NCBI GenBank assembly: GCA_003255065.1
Contig: QAOA01002865.1
Span: 1-64,000 of the forward strand
Reading direction: 5' to 3'
Length of the DNA: 64,000 nt
From: Cercis canadensis
Taxonomy: Eukaryota > Streptophyta > Magnoliopsida > Fabales > Fabaceae
How positions within the stretch are numbered: the stretch's first letter is position 1; each line of letters begins with the position of its first letter. The notes beneath the pieces were generated by a model. The model did no database searches. It saw only the letters and a program-made list of their open reading frames with translations, and had not been told where the DNA came from. This document shows positions 46,047 through 60,400 of the stretch, in pieces. The position numbers and the translations under genes were made by a program.

Positions 46047-48100
46047 GTGAACCATCTTGAGTACCTGTCATCCTTATCATTATTTTCTGTAACCACATGC
46101 ATGCTTCATTTTTTGAAGGTTTAGAGCATGCAAGTTCATGACTATAGTTAAATCTGAGAACCCATAATCATGTTGAAATATGGGGATTAATATGTTCTGG
46201 TTTTGCCATCCTGTATGATTTTGAATTTTTTTACCACTTTATTTTCTAAATCGATTATCTTTGTATTGCTCCCCTGCTTTGCTTTGTTCTTCATTCTGGA
46301 CTGGTAGAATGGAGCATATGATCTTTCATGAAACTCTTTCCTATTCTTTAACATAAAGGTAAATGCTCTGGCCTGAATGAGACAAAAGTGGTTGCAGGGA
46401 GCTCACAATGACACAGCAACAAGTTCTAAAAAATTATGTATATTCCAGAATAATGTAGTGCAGTATGTTGCTTTTGATGGAATCAAATGTTGAAGAACTT
46501 GCGGCTCTGAATTCTAACTAGTTTAGTGATGGGATTCTAGCTTCTGAAGCTGAATGCACCCTGAGATTATTTCATGAACACACTAACTGCTTCTAGAACT
46601 GCGGTTGCGACGGCTGCATCCTCAGCAAAGATAGTGGATTCTTTGAATCCTTGCTCATGCTACAAGTATAAAGTTGTTTCCAAGTGTGAGAATTATGAAG
46701 CCTGCAACTAAAGTCCAAGACAGAGACATGATTCTTGTAAAGGGCAAGGGAACGTTGAAGAATGGAGTTAGCTTTCAGAACAATATGCATACAATTGCAG
46801 TGACCAGTGAGCACCTACATGATTGCCATAAAACTCAGCTATGAGCATTAAGGATCACATTGATGGATGCCAAATAGTCCTAATTTATTTGGAAAAAAGA
46901 ATCAAGTAAAACATTTTGAAACATTTTGGACATTGTTGTCCAAGAGGCATATACATCATTTAAATTTTATGTTATTAAGGATCAATCCACTCTTCTTTTT
47001 CTGTTAAAATTGCAAAATTAAGGGAGAAAAACAGACAAATACATGTGCAGAAGATCACAGATCAATTTAGAGAAAAGTGGAAAAAGATTAAGAGAAGGCA
47101 ATTTGGATTTGGGAAACAGTGCCGATGAGGGGTAGTTGATAAAAAAAAGCAGTTGTCAATGGTATTCCCTTGGAGTTTACAGAAGATGGGAACTCCCATT
47201 GTTGGTACCATTTAGAGCTCATGTCAAGTCTCCCATACATATTACTCACTTGTCCATTGTATTTGTTGTGCTAACCCATTTTGATGCTTCTGCTTGTGAT
47301 ATATAATTGAGTCTCTTTCTACCTTTTTCTCAAGCTTCAATCAAATGTGATATATAAAATATAAAATCTAGAGTATTGTAGGCTAATGACAAATAGCCTT
47401 TGCAAATCCACCCTAATAGAATCCATATCTAGTAAGTTACAAATATAAAAAAGTGTTTTCTCTAATAATATTGAATATTGCATCTACTCTGTTAGACAAT
47501 GGGTATTCCATTGTGTTATTTTTCTTTATATCAAGCTAGTCTTGGTGATGAATGTTTTCTTTTTGTGAGAGAAGGTATTATGTATTAAAGTGAAGAGAGC
47601 TAATTAATATTTTGTATGCAACTTACCAAAGAAACGGTCAAGCAAATATTTATTTATTTTTCACTCGTGAGAAAAAAAAATAAATATCTTTTTTATCCTA
47701 TTATTTCTGACCATGTAATAATTGATAAAAAAAGAATTTTTTAACAATATTTGTAACAAATTATTTATTTGGAGTGATATTTTAATCTTTTCTTTATTTC
47801 GATATAATTAACTAGTGTTTTTTTTTTTAATTATTACCAATTTCTCTTGAATCATTCAATATTACTCTTATATAAGAAGTTTCAAATCTATGATAACATT
47901 CTGAGAAATTTCTAATATTTTATGTCCTGAGACTTACCACTTACATGATTAAAAAAAATAGAATAGTCATTATTTAAAAGAAAATATTTATATATAAAAA
48001 AGAAAAAAGGGAATTGGTTGGTCAATTCCTAGCTTCCTTTATGTGCCCTAATTAATATTAGTGATATAAAAATGCCCTTTTTAAGCCGATAATAATACAG
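46047..48100. other. Spacer between PIG-M and THO1
   Basis: Holds the PIG-M 3' UTR, where a phrase like CATGCATGCTTCATTTTTTGAAGG partly repeats the end of the coding exon, and then AT-rich spacer. No gene or clear transposon recognised. AAAACGACACCGT at 48119-48131 is a phrase common in plant upstream regions; its meaning is unknown. Confidence 0.45.
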
Positions 48101-48408
48101 AAGAAAGCAAATGCACTCAAAACGACACCGTATAGGTTTTCCTCTTCCACGCTCCAGCAACCCCAATCTATTTTTTTCTTCTTCACTCGCTGGGAACCAA
48201 AACACCCATCGCCATTCCCCTTCATCTTAAAAAACGAACAGGTTTAGTGAGAAAATAAAATGAAATAAAACGATAAGGCATTGTTAGAGCTCTTGTTGTT
48301 TTCAGAATTGGTTCTGGGTGTTGTGCTTTTGGAAAGCCAAAAGCTTTTGAGGATAGCGTCAGTTCCCTGCTGCTAGGAGGTGGTGGTTCTTTGACGAGAC
48401 CTTTGGAT

Positions 48409-51400
48409 ATGGTGAGCTTTCTCTTCTTCTTCTTCTCTGTTAGAAAATAAAGTTGTGAGCTTTATTGGTTAATGGCACATAGTCACAAGGTTGAATTTTT
48501 GGTTGGTAAATCAATGTGTGTGTGTGTATATGTGGTTCTTGAAGGGAAAAGAGGAGCCATTAGACCCAACTAGCACTGGTTTGTTAAGGGGTTCTTTAGC
48601 TTTGATGTTGTGTTTCTTCATTTATTAATTCGTGGTCCTAAATTCTAGTGCGAGTAAAAATTTTGTTGATCAGACCTTGAAGATATCACATTAGAGAATT
48701 GTGTAATTTCGTTTGATATTTTGGAGCTAATTTTTGATTTAGTTTGCTTAGTATTCTTGCTCCACTTGCAAAGGTTCTGTCTTGGTTACTAGAGTTATTT
48801 CTTCTGTTTATTGTTATTTCCAGGAAGTGTTTAAAAGGGCCATACTGCAGCCTGGCCCACCTGAAAGCTTTGCCTTACAGACAGTTCAAGAAGTGATAAA
48901 GCCTCAGGTATTCTTAATCGTCCATCCTTTTGTAATTCTAATTCGTCTCCTGTAAATGGCAAAGAGCATTATAATTAGTCTTTAAAAATTTTGTATTTTG
49001 ACAAAGGTTGCATATGTTGTGGATGTTAGGATTGATTATGCATGTTCTTCTTCTAATGTTCTTTGGGAATTTGGGGTGTGTGGCCATGTTTGGAGAGTAC
49101 AAAAAGGAAGTTTGTAATTGAGGCACCATAAGAACAAAAGGGGAACAATGAAATTATGCTTATAAGCTCCCGCTTTAGTTGGTATGAATGTTCAGAGACT
49201 GTTAGATTGCACAAAGTTTTATGTTATATCTCCAACTTTATAGATGGAAAATACAACATGCTTATTTGAAAGAGAAGTACTCACTTNCCTCTTTTTCCTG
49301 CTGTGCAATTTTCCAGCGGTGCTCCCCTGCTGTGCTTTCCTTTCCAGCAGTGTTACCCCTAGGGTTTAGTGGCTGTGATCCTCTCTCGCCACCCTAGGAT
49401 TAGATTTTTCCAAATCCACCTCCATAGTCAACCTCAGAACCCTCCGACCGGCCTTTCCCCGGAAACCCGTCGCCATCCTCCTCCGCACGCGCCCACACGC
49501 GCCACTCCACTCTCTGCGCGTGAGACCCACGCGCCGCCAGTTTCTTCCGCGCGTGGAGGCGCGTGTATGCTCCGATCGCCGTGAAACTTTCCAGATCTGT
49601 CCTCCGGCGTATTTCCGACCTGTTCCTGCCCTTACTTTGGTGTTTTCTGACCTATACAGCGTCATAACAGTTCTGCTCCTCTTTGTTAACGGTTAGTAAC
49701 ATCCAAATGGCCTCTTCAGCCAAGGAAACTTCTGGTCACCACTCATTCCTTACTTTTTCTTCTACTCCAACTATCTGTGCTGAGAAATTAACTGGTTCTG
49801 GCAACTATATGACTTGGTCAGCCTCTGTGGAGTTGTGGTTTTTAGGTCAGGGTCATGAGGAACACTTAATCAAACAAATTAAAGACATCCCTGAAAAAGA
49901 TCAGCCTAAGTGGAAGCAGGCAAATGCTTATCTTTGTAATGTTCTTTGGCAATCTATTGATCGGGTTCTTGTTGGCCAATATCGACCTTATCGTACCTGT
50001 TATGAGGTTTGGCAGAAGGCCAAGAAACTCTACTCAAACGATATAAATCGTTTGTATAATGTTGTCTCTCAGATGAAAACTCTTAAGAAACAGGATCTGG
50101 ATATGCAAACTTATCTGGGGCAGATCGAGACTCTTCAACAGGAATTTAATGAGATGATGCCATTCTCAACTGATGTCGCTCAACAAGAGGCACATCGTGG
50201 CAAATTCTTTATGGTCCTTGCACTTGCTGGTTTGCCTTCTGAATTGGATTCAGTCCGTAATCAAATTCTGGCCAACCCTGGGGTTCCTACTATGGACACG
50301 ATATTTGAGCAGTTGATCCGTATTTCAGCACCTACAGGTACCTCTGTTTCGACTACCTCAGCTGATTCTACTATTCTAGCCTCTCAAGTGAACCATCGAG
50401 AGGATGGTAAGGGCGGCCGTGGTGATCAGCGAGCTCGAAATAGAGATCGCCCCCGATGTACTCACTGCAATAAAATTGGCCATACAGTGGATCGCTGTTT
50501 TCTCCTTCATGGTCGACCTTCTAAGGTTGCTAATGTTGCACAGTATGGTTCCTCCTCTGGCACTCCATCTGGAACTGTATCCGTCTCTGCTGCTGATTAC
50601 AATGAGTTCCTCAGATTCCAAGACAACCAGCGGTCCACCTCCATTGCCTCTATTGCTCAGCCTGGTAATCCTATTGCATGCATCTCTCAGTCCTCCTCTC
50701 TTGGACCTTGGGTTCTTGATTCTGGTGCTTCTGATCACTTGTCTGGTAACAAGAATTTATTTTCTCATATCACTTATTCTAATTCATTATCCACTGTTAC
50801 CTTAGCTGATGGATCACACACTATAGTCAGAGGCATTGGTCAGGCCACACCCTTGCCCTCCCTATCTTTAAATTCTGTTCTCTTTGTACCTGGGTGTCCA
50901 TTTAATTTGATTTCTGTTAGCAAATTAACTCAAACCCTCCCTTATTCTGTTACCTTTGTTGCTCATTCGGTTATTGTACAGGAGCGGAACACTGGGAGGA
51001 TGATTGGAGTCGGACATGAGTCCCGTGGGCTATACTACCTCGCCCCACCACCATCTCCTGTGGCTTGTATTGCTGCTGATTCTCCTGAACTTTTTCATCG
51101 CCGTTTGGGACATCCTAGCTTACAGAAACTACAGAAGATGGTGCCGAGTCTCTCTAGTGTCTCTTCTTTAGAATGTGAGTCTTGTCAGTTAGGCAAACAT
51201 GTTCGTAGTTCTTTTCCTAGTCGTGTCAATAAACGAGCCGAGTCTCCTTTTTCACTGGTTCATTCTGATGTATGGGGTCCTAGTCGTGTCAACTCAACTT
51301 TGGGTTTTCAATACTTTGTTACCTTTGTTGATGATTTTTCCCGATGTACTTGGTTATTTTTAATGAAAAATCGTTCAGAACTTTTCTCTATTTTCCAAAC

Positions 51401-54400
51401 CTTTTGCTCAGAAATTAAAACTCAATTTGGAATCACCATTCGCACCTTCCGGAGTGATAATGCCCGAGAATATTTTTCTGCTCCATTTCAATCTTTTATG
51501 ACTTCTCAGGGCATTCTCCATCACTCTTCTTGTGCTCATACTCCTCAACAAAATGGGGTGGCTGAGCGGAAAAATAGACACTTGATTGAGACTGCCCGTA
51601 CTCTCCTCATTCATAATAATGTTCCGCTGCGTTTTTGGGGAGATGCGGTTATCACTGCATGTTATTTGATTAATCGCATGCCATCCTCTGTTTTACAAAA
51701 TCAGGTGCCTCATTCTCTTTTGTTTCCCAATCAGCCACTCTACTCTCTTTCTCTTCATGTCTTCGGTTACACATGTTTTGTTCATGATCTCACTCCAGGT
51801 AAAGATAAGTTACATGCAAAATCCCTCAAATGTGTCTTTTTGGGTTATTCCCGTTTGCAAAAAGGTTACCGTTGTTTCTCTCCTGAACTCAAACGATATC
51901 TTGTTTCCCCGGATGTCACCTTCTTTGAGACAACCCCTTTCTTTCCTTCTTTAGGGCATCCTGATTGTTCTACTGTTATTCAGGATCTCCCCATTTCTTG
52001 CACTAGTCCTTTTCCACAGGTTGTTTCGTCCCATGACTCTACTAGTCATACAGAGGACTCGGCACCTCCTCTCCTCACCTACCATCGTCGGCCTCGACCT
52101 GACCCTGTTGAGGACCCTACCATTGTGCCACCTGTCACTGGGCCTGTTGAGCACCCACCCATCGTGCCACCCGTCCTCGAGCCTGTTGACAACCCTCCCA
52201 CCAACGACCTCCCTGCTCCTGCCCCATTGGATTCATCTCTTGCTCCAGTCACTTCTCAGGTTCCGATCTCTGACTTGGACCGATCTATTGCTGACCGCAA
52301 AGGTATTCGTTCTACTCGCAATCCTTATCCCATTTATAATTTTGTGAGCTATCACCGTTTGTCTCCACAATATTCTGCTTTTGTGTCGTCTTTGTCTCCT
52401 GTTTCTATTCCTAAAAATGTAGGTGAAGCACTTTCTGACCCAGGCTGGCATAAGGCAATGATTGATGAGATGGCTGCTTTAGACTCTAATAGCACTTGGG
52501 ATTTGGTGCCTCTACCACGTGGTAAATCCACTGTTGGTTGTCGTTGGGTTTATACAGTCAAAGTTGGCCCTGATGGCCAAATAGATCGTTTGAAAGCCCG
52601 GTTGGTTGCCAAGGGATACACCCAGATCTACGGACTTGATTATGGTGATACCTTCTCTCCAGTTGCCAAGATGACATCTGTTCGGCTCTTTCTCTCTATG
52701 GCTGCCATTCACCATTGGCCTCTTTATCAATTGGATATTAAAAATGCCTTTCTACATGGCGAATTGCAAGAGGAAGTTTATATGGAGCAACCTCCTGGAT
52801 TTGTTGCTCAGGGGGAGTCTAGATTGGTGTGTCGACTTCGCCGATCTCTCTATGGACTTAAACAATCTCCACGGGCTTGGTTTGGGAGATTTAGTTCAGT
52901 TGTCCTACAGTTTGGTATGACTCGGAGTGAGGCTGATCATTCAGTCTTTTACTTTCACTCATCCCCTAACCGATGCATGTACTTGATTGTCTATGTGGAT
53001 GACATTGTGATTACAGGGAATGATCAAGAAGGCATACAAAAACTCAAGCAACATCTATTCCAGCACTTTCAGACAAAAGATTTGGGCAAACTCAAGTATT
53101 TTCTGGGAATAGAAGTTGCTCAATCCCGAAAGGGTGTTACCATCTCACAGCGAAAATATGCCTTGGATATATTGAAAGAAACAGGTATGTCAAACTGCAA
53201 ACCTGTGGAGACTCCAATGGATCCAAATGTCAAGCTCCTACCTGATCAGGGGGAGCCCTTATCAGATCCCAGTAGATATCGGAGACTTGTTGGGAAACTC
53301 AACTACCTTACAGTGACACGTCCTGATATTGCATTCCCTATGAGTGTACTTAGTCAATTTCTAAGTGCTCCGTGTGACAGTCATTGGGATGCAGTAGTTC
53401 GTATTTTAAAATACATCAAGAAGGCACCAGGTAAAGGCCTATTGTATGAAAGTAGGGGACATACTCAGGTGGTTGGATATTCAGATGCTGACTGGGCAGG
53501 CTGTCCATACGATAGACGCTCAACCACTGGATATTGTGTATTTGTTGGGGGCAATCTAGTGTCATGGAAGAGCAAGAAACAATCAGTTGTTGCTCTATCC
53601 ACGGCTGAGGCAGAATACCGAGCCATGGCTAAAGCAACCTGTGAGCTCATATGGCTGAAACAGTTACTTCAGGAGTTAAAATTCATGAAGATTCAACAGA
53701 TGAAACTAATATGCGATAACCAAGCAGCTCTCCACATTGCCTCCAATCCAGTCTTCCATGAAAGGACCAAACATATAGAGATTGACTGTCACTTTGTTAG
53801 ACAGAAAATACTTTCAGGGGATATTGCTACTAGTTTTGTTAGATCAAATGACCAGCTAGCAGACATATTCACTAAGTCTCTCGGAGGCCCTCGGGTTAAC
53901 TACATTTGTAACAAGCTTGGAACATATAATATGTATGCTCCAGCTTGAGGGGGAGTGTTAGAATATTAGCTGTAAATACTGTAGTTATTATAGCATATGT
54001 TTAGGCTTGTAATTAGCTTATGATTAGGCCCATGATTAGGCCCGTTATTGCTGTACAGTTAGTATAAATAATAGATGTGAGAAGCTAGTCTCACAACCTT
54101 TTCCACTATTCTCACAGAGAGTACAAAAAGGAAGTTTGTAATTGAGGCACCATAAGAACAAAAGGGGAACAATGAAATTATGCTTATAAGCTCCCGCTTT
54201 AGTTGGTATGAATGTTCAGAGACTGTTAGATTGCACAAAGTTTTATGTTATATCTCCAACTTTATAGATGGAAAATACAACATGCTTATTTGAAAGAGAA
54301 GTACTCACTTCAATATTTGATCCATGATTCCATAATAATTGCATCGCGACTGTTGTACAAAACAAGGCTAAGATTTTCTGGTTGTACTCATGTGATATTG

Positions 54401-57400
54401 TTTACAGCTGTGGTCAATTTTACTTGATTTTTGCTTGACAGAGACAAACAAAATTGGCCCAAGATGAGAATCAGTTCTTGGAAAATATTCTACGGATGCT
54501 GCTTCAGGAACTTGTGGTATGTCAAACTGTGGTCCTAGTTCAAAGGATATGCTCTTGCTTTCTTGTGCCTATTGACTATATAGTACCCATTTGTTTTATT
54601 TCCTCAAATGTGAGGGGAAGAATCGAAGCATTAAACTCACCATAATGTTAATTCAACCATATTTTGCTTACTCCTGATTTCATTTCTTTTGTATATTCTT
54701 TTTCTGTTTACTGATCTTCAATGCTATTGTCTTTCTCAGTAATGTTATGTGTGGTCAATTCATAATGTTCTCTTTGGAAGAAATCTATATACATGACAGT
54801 GTTTATTTAATCTTCCTCCTGTTACTTACAGTTTCTCTTTTCAATATTCTTTTCACTCTCTTTTTCCTAGCATTCAATACGGTCTTAAATTCTTAAATCA
54901 TACTGTATTTGGTGTTTAAATTGATAATCAATGGGCCTGAAAATATGATGCAATATGGCTCTTTTCTCCTTCTCTGTTTTCCTATCATCTTCTTAATGTC
55001 TGTTTATGACCTGCTTCATTCTGTTTGAACTTTGGTACAGTCATCTTCCGTACAGTCAGGGGAGCAAATAATGGAGTATGGGCAATCAATTGATGATGGT
55101 GAAACAGCTCAGGGTCACATTCCTCGTCTTCTTGGTCTGTTTCACTGTTTGAATTATCAAAATATTCTTTGGTGTTTTACCTCTTTTGTTTTGTTTTTAT
55201 TTTTATTTTTTTGGGATTTTGAACTTCAAAAGATGTAGTATATGCACTTTCCTATAAGGAATTATCTTAAATGGGGCAATGGTAAGGAAATTTTAAATAA
55301 GCAATATAAATATAGGAGAAAAAAAGAAAACAGAAAATGGAAGCTGTTGTTTCAAAATTTCTTGGAATTTTTAGTTTTTTTGTTAAACTTTTATAGAAAC
55401 AGTTTTTCCATTTTTAGAAAGGATTTTTAAAGTCCTTTGAAAGTGTCATCTCTTTGTAGGATTGTGTTACTTATGGCTGGAGCACAAGGCCAGAGATGTT
55501 CATAAGAGATTTCTTCCCTTGCGTCTTTTATGGGATAGAATTATTCTTTTTGTCTTCTGTGTGGGTGTTAGCAAATCCTTTTAGGGGCATTTCTCTGATG
55601 GATTTATAGAGGGATTAAAGTTCTCATTTGAGCTGATGCTTTCTTCTTTGGTTTCCATTGTTTTGTTGTTTTAGTTGGAGTTTTAGTTGGATTAGAAGTA
55701 GAAGTTTTTTCCTTCTATGTACTCATCTTTTTCTGCTAGTGAATTCTTCTTTCATCAAGAAAGAGAAAAAAAAAAAAGGATGCTGTTGCCAAAAGAAAAT
55801 CAGAAAACCGAGTAAACATATGCATATCCTATATTAGAAATCCTATGTGCATATTCAAAAATGTAAAATGATTTTCCTGCTTATGAATTTTGACCACAAA
55901 AACATGAAGAACACATTCTATTTGGTGGTATCAGGTATTTTCAACCAGTTATTTTGTAGGTGCAGAATCAGCCTATCTTTCTAGTTGTTTTCAACCCGGA
56001 TCTTTGCATTAAATGTCTATCATGGTAAATCTTGTGTAATAAGCATTCTACACCTTCATAACCATGCCAAATTAACAGTTGTAATTGTTTTCTATCTAGG
56101 GTACCTTACTAGATAGGTATTCATATTGCTATTGTGTTGAGTTTCTGGAATTTGGGATCAATTTCTATTTTAAAAATAGCAGGACTACTATGAGATTGTG
56201 ACCTTACGGTACTCTTTGGAAGAAGTAGGTACATCTCAAGGACAGTAGGTGTTGTATCTATTCCATGAATTTGGTTTGCTTGGAATAAATGAAGGGAAAG
56301 GGTTTCGAATTAGATGTAAGTGGCACATTTGGTGTCTGATTTCATCTGGCTGTGTGGTAATCCCCATTTTTGCATTAAGGCTTTTGTTGTGGCCATTTTT
56401 GTAGGATTTTACATTCTTACAATTTTTATCTTTACGCATATTTAATGAATTCTAGTTATATCTTAACTGTATATTCTCTTTCTTGCTCTCTTACACTCGT
56501 GTTTTTCTGTGGTTTTCAGATATAGTTCTCTATCTTTGTGAGAAAGAACATGTTGAAGGTGGGATGATTTTTCAACTATTGGAAGACTTGACAGAAATGT
56601 CTACAATGAAAAATTGCAAAGACATTTTTGGTTATATCGAGAGCAAACAAGATATATTAGGGAAGGTATGTGTTCTCATATGGTTCAGAATTTCATTCTT
56701 GGTTGTTACTTGCTGTTTCAGCTTATTTAATTATTTATTGCATAACTACCTCATCGAATTTTTATGGTTGCATCACATACAGCAAGAGCTTTTTGCTCGG
56801 GGAAAACTTGTGATGCTGAGAACCTGCAATCAGCTTCTTCGCAGGCTGTCAAAGGTACATTGAGCCATTTTTCATGTCCTTGGTTGGTTTTATGTTGTGA
56901 TTGTAGTTTTACTGATCTATATTGTTTGAATGGGCACTTGGTATTTGTTTGAGTTTTTGCTTTGGTGAATTCACAGTGGGTCTTGTCAGTTTATAGGTCA
57001 TACAACTCACAATAGTTGTTTGAATTATTTGCATGTTACAGTTTGCCTTTCAAATGTGTCTATGTAAACCTTTATGGACTCTTTCATTCTCTTCCTGGTC
57101 AGGGTTTCTGGCCGGTTATGACCTTGATATTAACTGTTGACTTAGCATTTAAACCTTTAAGAGCTAGGTAACTGTTTGTCAGTTGTCACACAGAAGATAA
57201 AGAATTTATATATTTGGCACCTGCTTTATCATTTGACATTTCCAATCAGATAGACTAGAACTGGTATGAGCATATGGGTTGTATTTTCTCAATTCCCTTG
57301 CTATTGTTACTATTCATACTTAAACACTTTCTTCTCTGTATTTGTACAAAGAAACTTGTAATTGAATGCATTATTTTTGTTGTCATAGGCAAATGATGTT

Positions 57401-60400
57401 GTCTTTTGTGGACGAATTCTCATGTTTCTGGCTCATTTCTTTCCACTATCTGAACGTTCAGGTACACATTTGTGAAGCCAATCTTCTTACTTTTGGTTTT
57501 GATTACTTCTCCTGAGTATTTTTTGACTTAGTGATTTTTTTGATAAATTTTTGCAGCCCTAAATATAAAAGGAGTTTTTAACACATCAAATGAAACAAAA
57601 TATGAGAAAGAACCCCCTGAAGGTACATACTTGCTACATTATCTTGACTTAATTGCGATTCTTATTCTGTTCTTTTTAGCATAAGTACTTCATAAAGGCT
57701 ATTTAGTATTTACTTGATTCCAGCTACTAATATGTCTTCTAACTTACTTTTCAGGCATATCTATTGATTTCAATTTTTATAAGACTTTCTGGAGCTTACA
57801 GGTTAGTAATGTTTTATATATATGGCTCTTGAAAGATGAGTCTCTTCTATTCTTCCTAGTGTAGGCATGTCCTGTTATTTGACTGCATTGATCCAACTTG
57901 TTTGCATTCTAATTATGCCAGAACTAATCACTTACAATACTTAACCACTAGTTAAGAACTGTGTGCATGACTTGCTACTAGTAAGTCAGTAAAAGGAGGT
58001 GCTTCAATTGATTTGACGGTTGCTTTATGACATTATATTATTGGTGAAATCTTTATCTTTTTTGTCACATTTACTTTCATGTCTTTGGCTGTAGAACTTA
58101 GACACCAAAGTTGTTTGCTAACAGGACGACTTAGGGGTACATTTGTCTGAATTATAAAATTAGTGAAATTTGCTTCCATTGTAACATGCTGTCCATCAGA
58201 AGTTGACAGTAAACCTGAGAAGAAATTTAAAGTCTATCTCTCTTATCCTCCTTGCAGTTTCCTTCTTTTATTTCAGAAGAAATTCAAAGCCTAAAAGCAG
58301 GAAGATAAACTTCAGAAGGTCAATATCATTAAAAACTTGTTTGAATCTGTAAAATATAATACTTTATTAACTAGTGTTGTAGCATCTGAGACTTGCAGTC
58401 ACTTTTCCTTATATTCTAGGTGATTTAACTGGCTTGGAATGTTTGTAATGAACTTTTTGGTATTTTGACAAGATGTGGGCTTGCATTGAGATTTTGGAGT
58501 TCATTTTGGAGGTTTTGGGAGAAAGAAGGGTCTTAACAGATATGCTTTCTGTAGGGTACTTTGTTGGAGCATAATGCTAGGATTTCAAGAAGAATAAAAC
58601 TCCTACTCTCTCTTGTGTGATAAATTTATTCTTTTGACTTGTCTTTGGTGCTTTACTAATGGTTATTTCAAGGCAGTGTCTTTGATATGGGTTTTGCTTC
58701 CTGGAAATCTGTTACCAGGAAAGAGTGCCTTGACTTTATTGTCTAAGTGTATTCTAGCTGCAACTGTGATTTTGAGCATTTCTTCAAAGCTATGCTGAAT
58801 GAAGTATGGTTACCTGTACTTCTGGCAGCTGGAGTGCTTTTCAAAACCTGTCAAAATATATATATATATATATATATATTGAAGTCGTAGATACAAGTTT
58901 CATGTATAAGCCAGGAACACCATTTTTTATATGTTCAAGTCCAAAAAGTCTCGGGTGTTTTTCAGTAGCTGTACTTGTGCCCTTTTGTACAGAATACTGG
59001 TGTGTGCATTTTTTTGTTTGAAATCTTTGAAATGCACATAATCTAAGTTTCATATTTGTGTTTGATTTAAATAATGGAATTGTAGATGTTAAAGTAGTAA
59101 TAAAATTGATATTTTGTAAATTTGTCAAGTGATTAATGGAGTGGAAGACATGCAATGGTTCCTTATACGTGTTTCCATAGGAAAAGTTTTCGTGGAAGTT
59201 CCTATGGACCAAAGCTGTATCGGACACTTTGACTGCATCCTGTATGAAAAAGTTCTTGTACTTAAATAAGTATTTTGATCAATTTTAATATATTGGTTGC
59301 AGGAATATTTTTCTAACCCTAATTCTCTAAGTCTTACTCCAGTGAAGTGGCAGAAATTCACATCCAGCTTATCGGTATTCCTTGATCTTATATTCTTCTG
59401 TTGTGTGTTTTCTTTCTCAAGTTATGACATTTCCTCTGCTCTTCTCAATTTTTCACATCCGAATTTTTCTTGAAATAAAGGTTATAATGAATACCTTTGA
59501 AGCGCAACCTTTAAGTGATGAGGTGGGAGATGCTAATAATTTGGAGGAAGAGGCAGCTAATTTTAGCATAAAATATCTCACAAGCAGTAAATTAATGGGT
59601 CTAGAGGTAAGCAGTTTGACAAAGTATTGATGTTTCATACCAAAAATGTATGTTTTGGATTTCTATTACAATGTTTATGTCCTGATTCAAAACCTTCCTC
59701 CTTTTTTTTTTGGAGTCCCTAACAGTTAAAAGATCCAAGTTTTCGACGCCATGTTCTTGTGCAGTGCCTTATATTGTTTGATTATTTGAAGGTAATAAGT
59801 TTCTGATGATTAATCTAAATTTGAGCTTTTACTATGTAATTCATGTTAGTAAATGATTGCTCTTTCATTTTCTTTTAGGCCCCTGGAAAAAGTGAGAAGG
59901 ATTTGCCATCTGAAAGCATGGTTAGTGCTGTCTACCACAAACTTTTTAGGTTACGCAGTATATGCTAAATTGGCCTCTTATGTATTTTGACTGACATAGT
60001 CACTGTATACATGTCTTTCTTAGTCTCAAATATATCCTGACTTGTTTCAGAAAGAAGAGATAAAATCGTGCGAGGAGCGTGTTAAAAAGCTTCTTGAACT
60101 GACTCCACCCAGAGGGATACAGTTTCTTCACAAAATTGAGCATATAATGGAACGTGAAAAGAATTGGGTGAGCATTCTCTCTCTTTCTCTGACATAAATG
60201 CTCGTGAATGCAATTTATCATTGATAATAGTTATGTTTACTATTTAGCTAAATTTATGGACAATCTGTGTGTTTTAGGTATGGTGGAAACGTGATGGTTG
60301 CCCACCATATGAAAAACAACCAACGGAGAAGAAAGCAGTCCAAGAGGGTGCCAAGAAGCGGTATGCTTCTTATTCACAAATGGTTTATTGTGTACTAAAG

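Larger units (their letters stand above)
49288..54116 (+). mobile_element. Ty1-copia LTR retrotransposon in THO1 intron 2, 5' LTR missing
   Basis: The element has the same orientation as THO1. It consists of a GC-rich leader (49288-49682), one long gag-pol ORF, a polypurine tract (GAGGGGGAG at 53947-53955) and a short 3' LTR. No 5' LTR or primer-binding site is visible; the left edge is the N at 49287. Intact coding suggests recent activity. Domain order protease, integrase, reverse transcriptase, RNase H defines copia. Confidence 0.9.
49093..54310. repeat. Identical 194-bp direct repeats flanking the copia element
   Basis: 49093-49286 and 54117-54310 appear identical over 194 bases (GAGAGTACAAAAAGG to AGAAGTACTCACTT). 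A retrotransposon makes only about a 5-base target duplication, so most of this is not biological. The left copy reads through the insertion point as an empty site, then meets the N at 49287. The real target duplication is probably GAGAG (49093-49097 and 54117-54121). Confidence 0.85.

Noticed and set aside
50376-52730. Alternative-frame ORFs within the copia polyprotein
   Set aside because: Shadows of the intact 1421-aa frame; no independent features.
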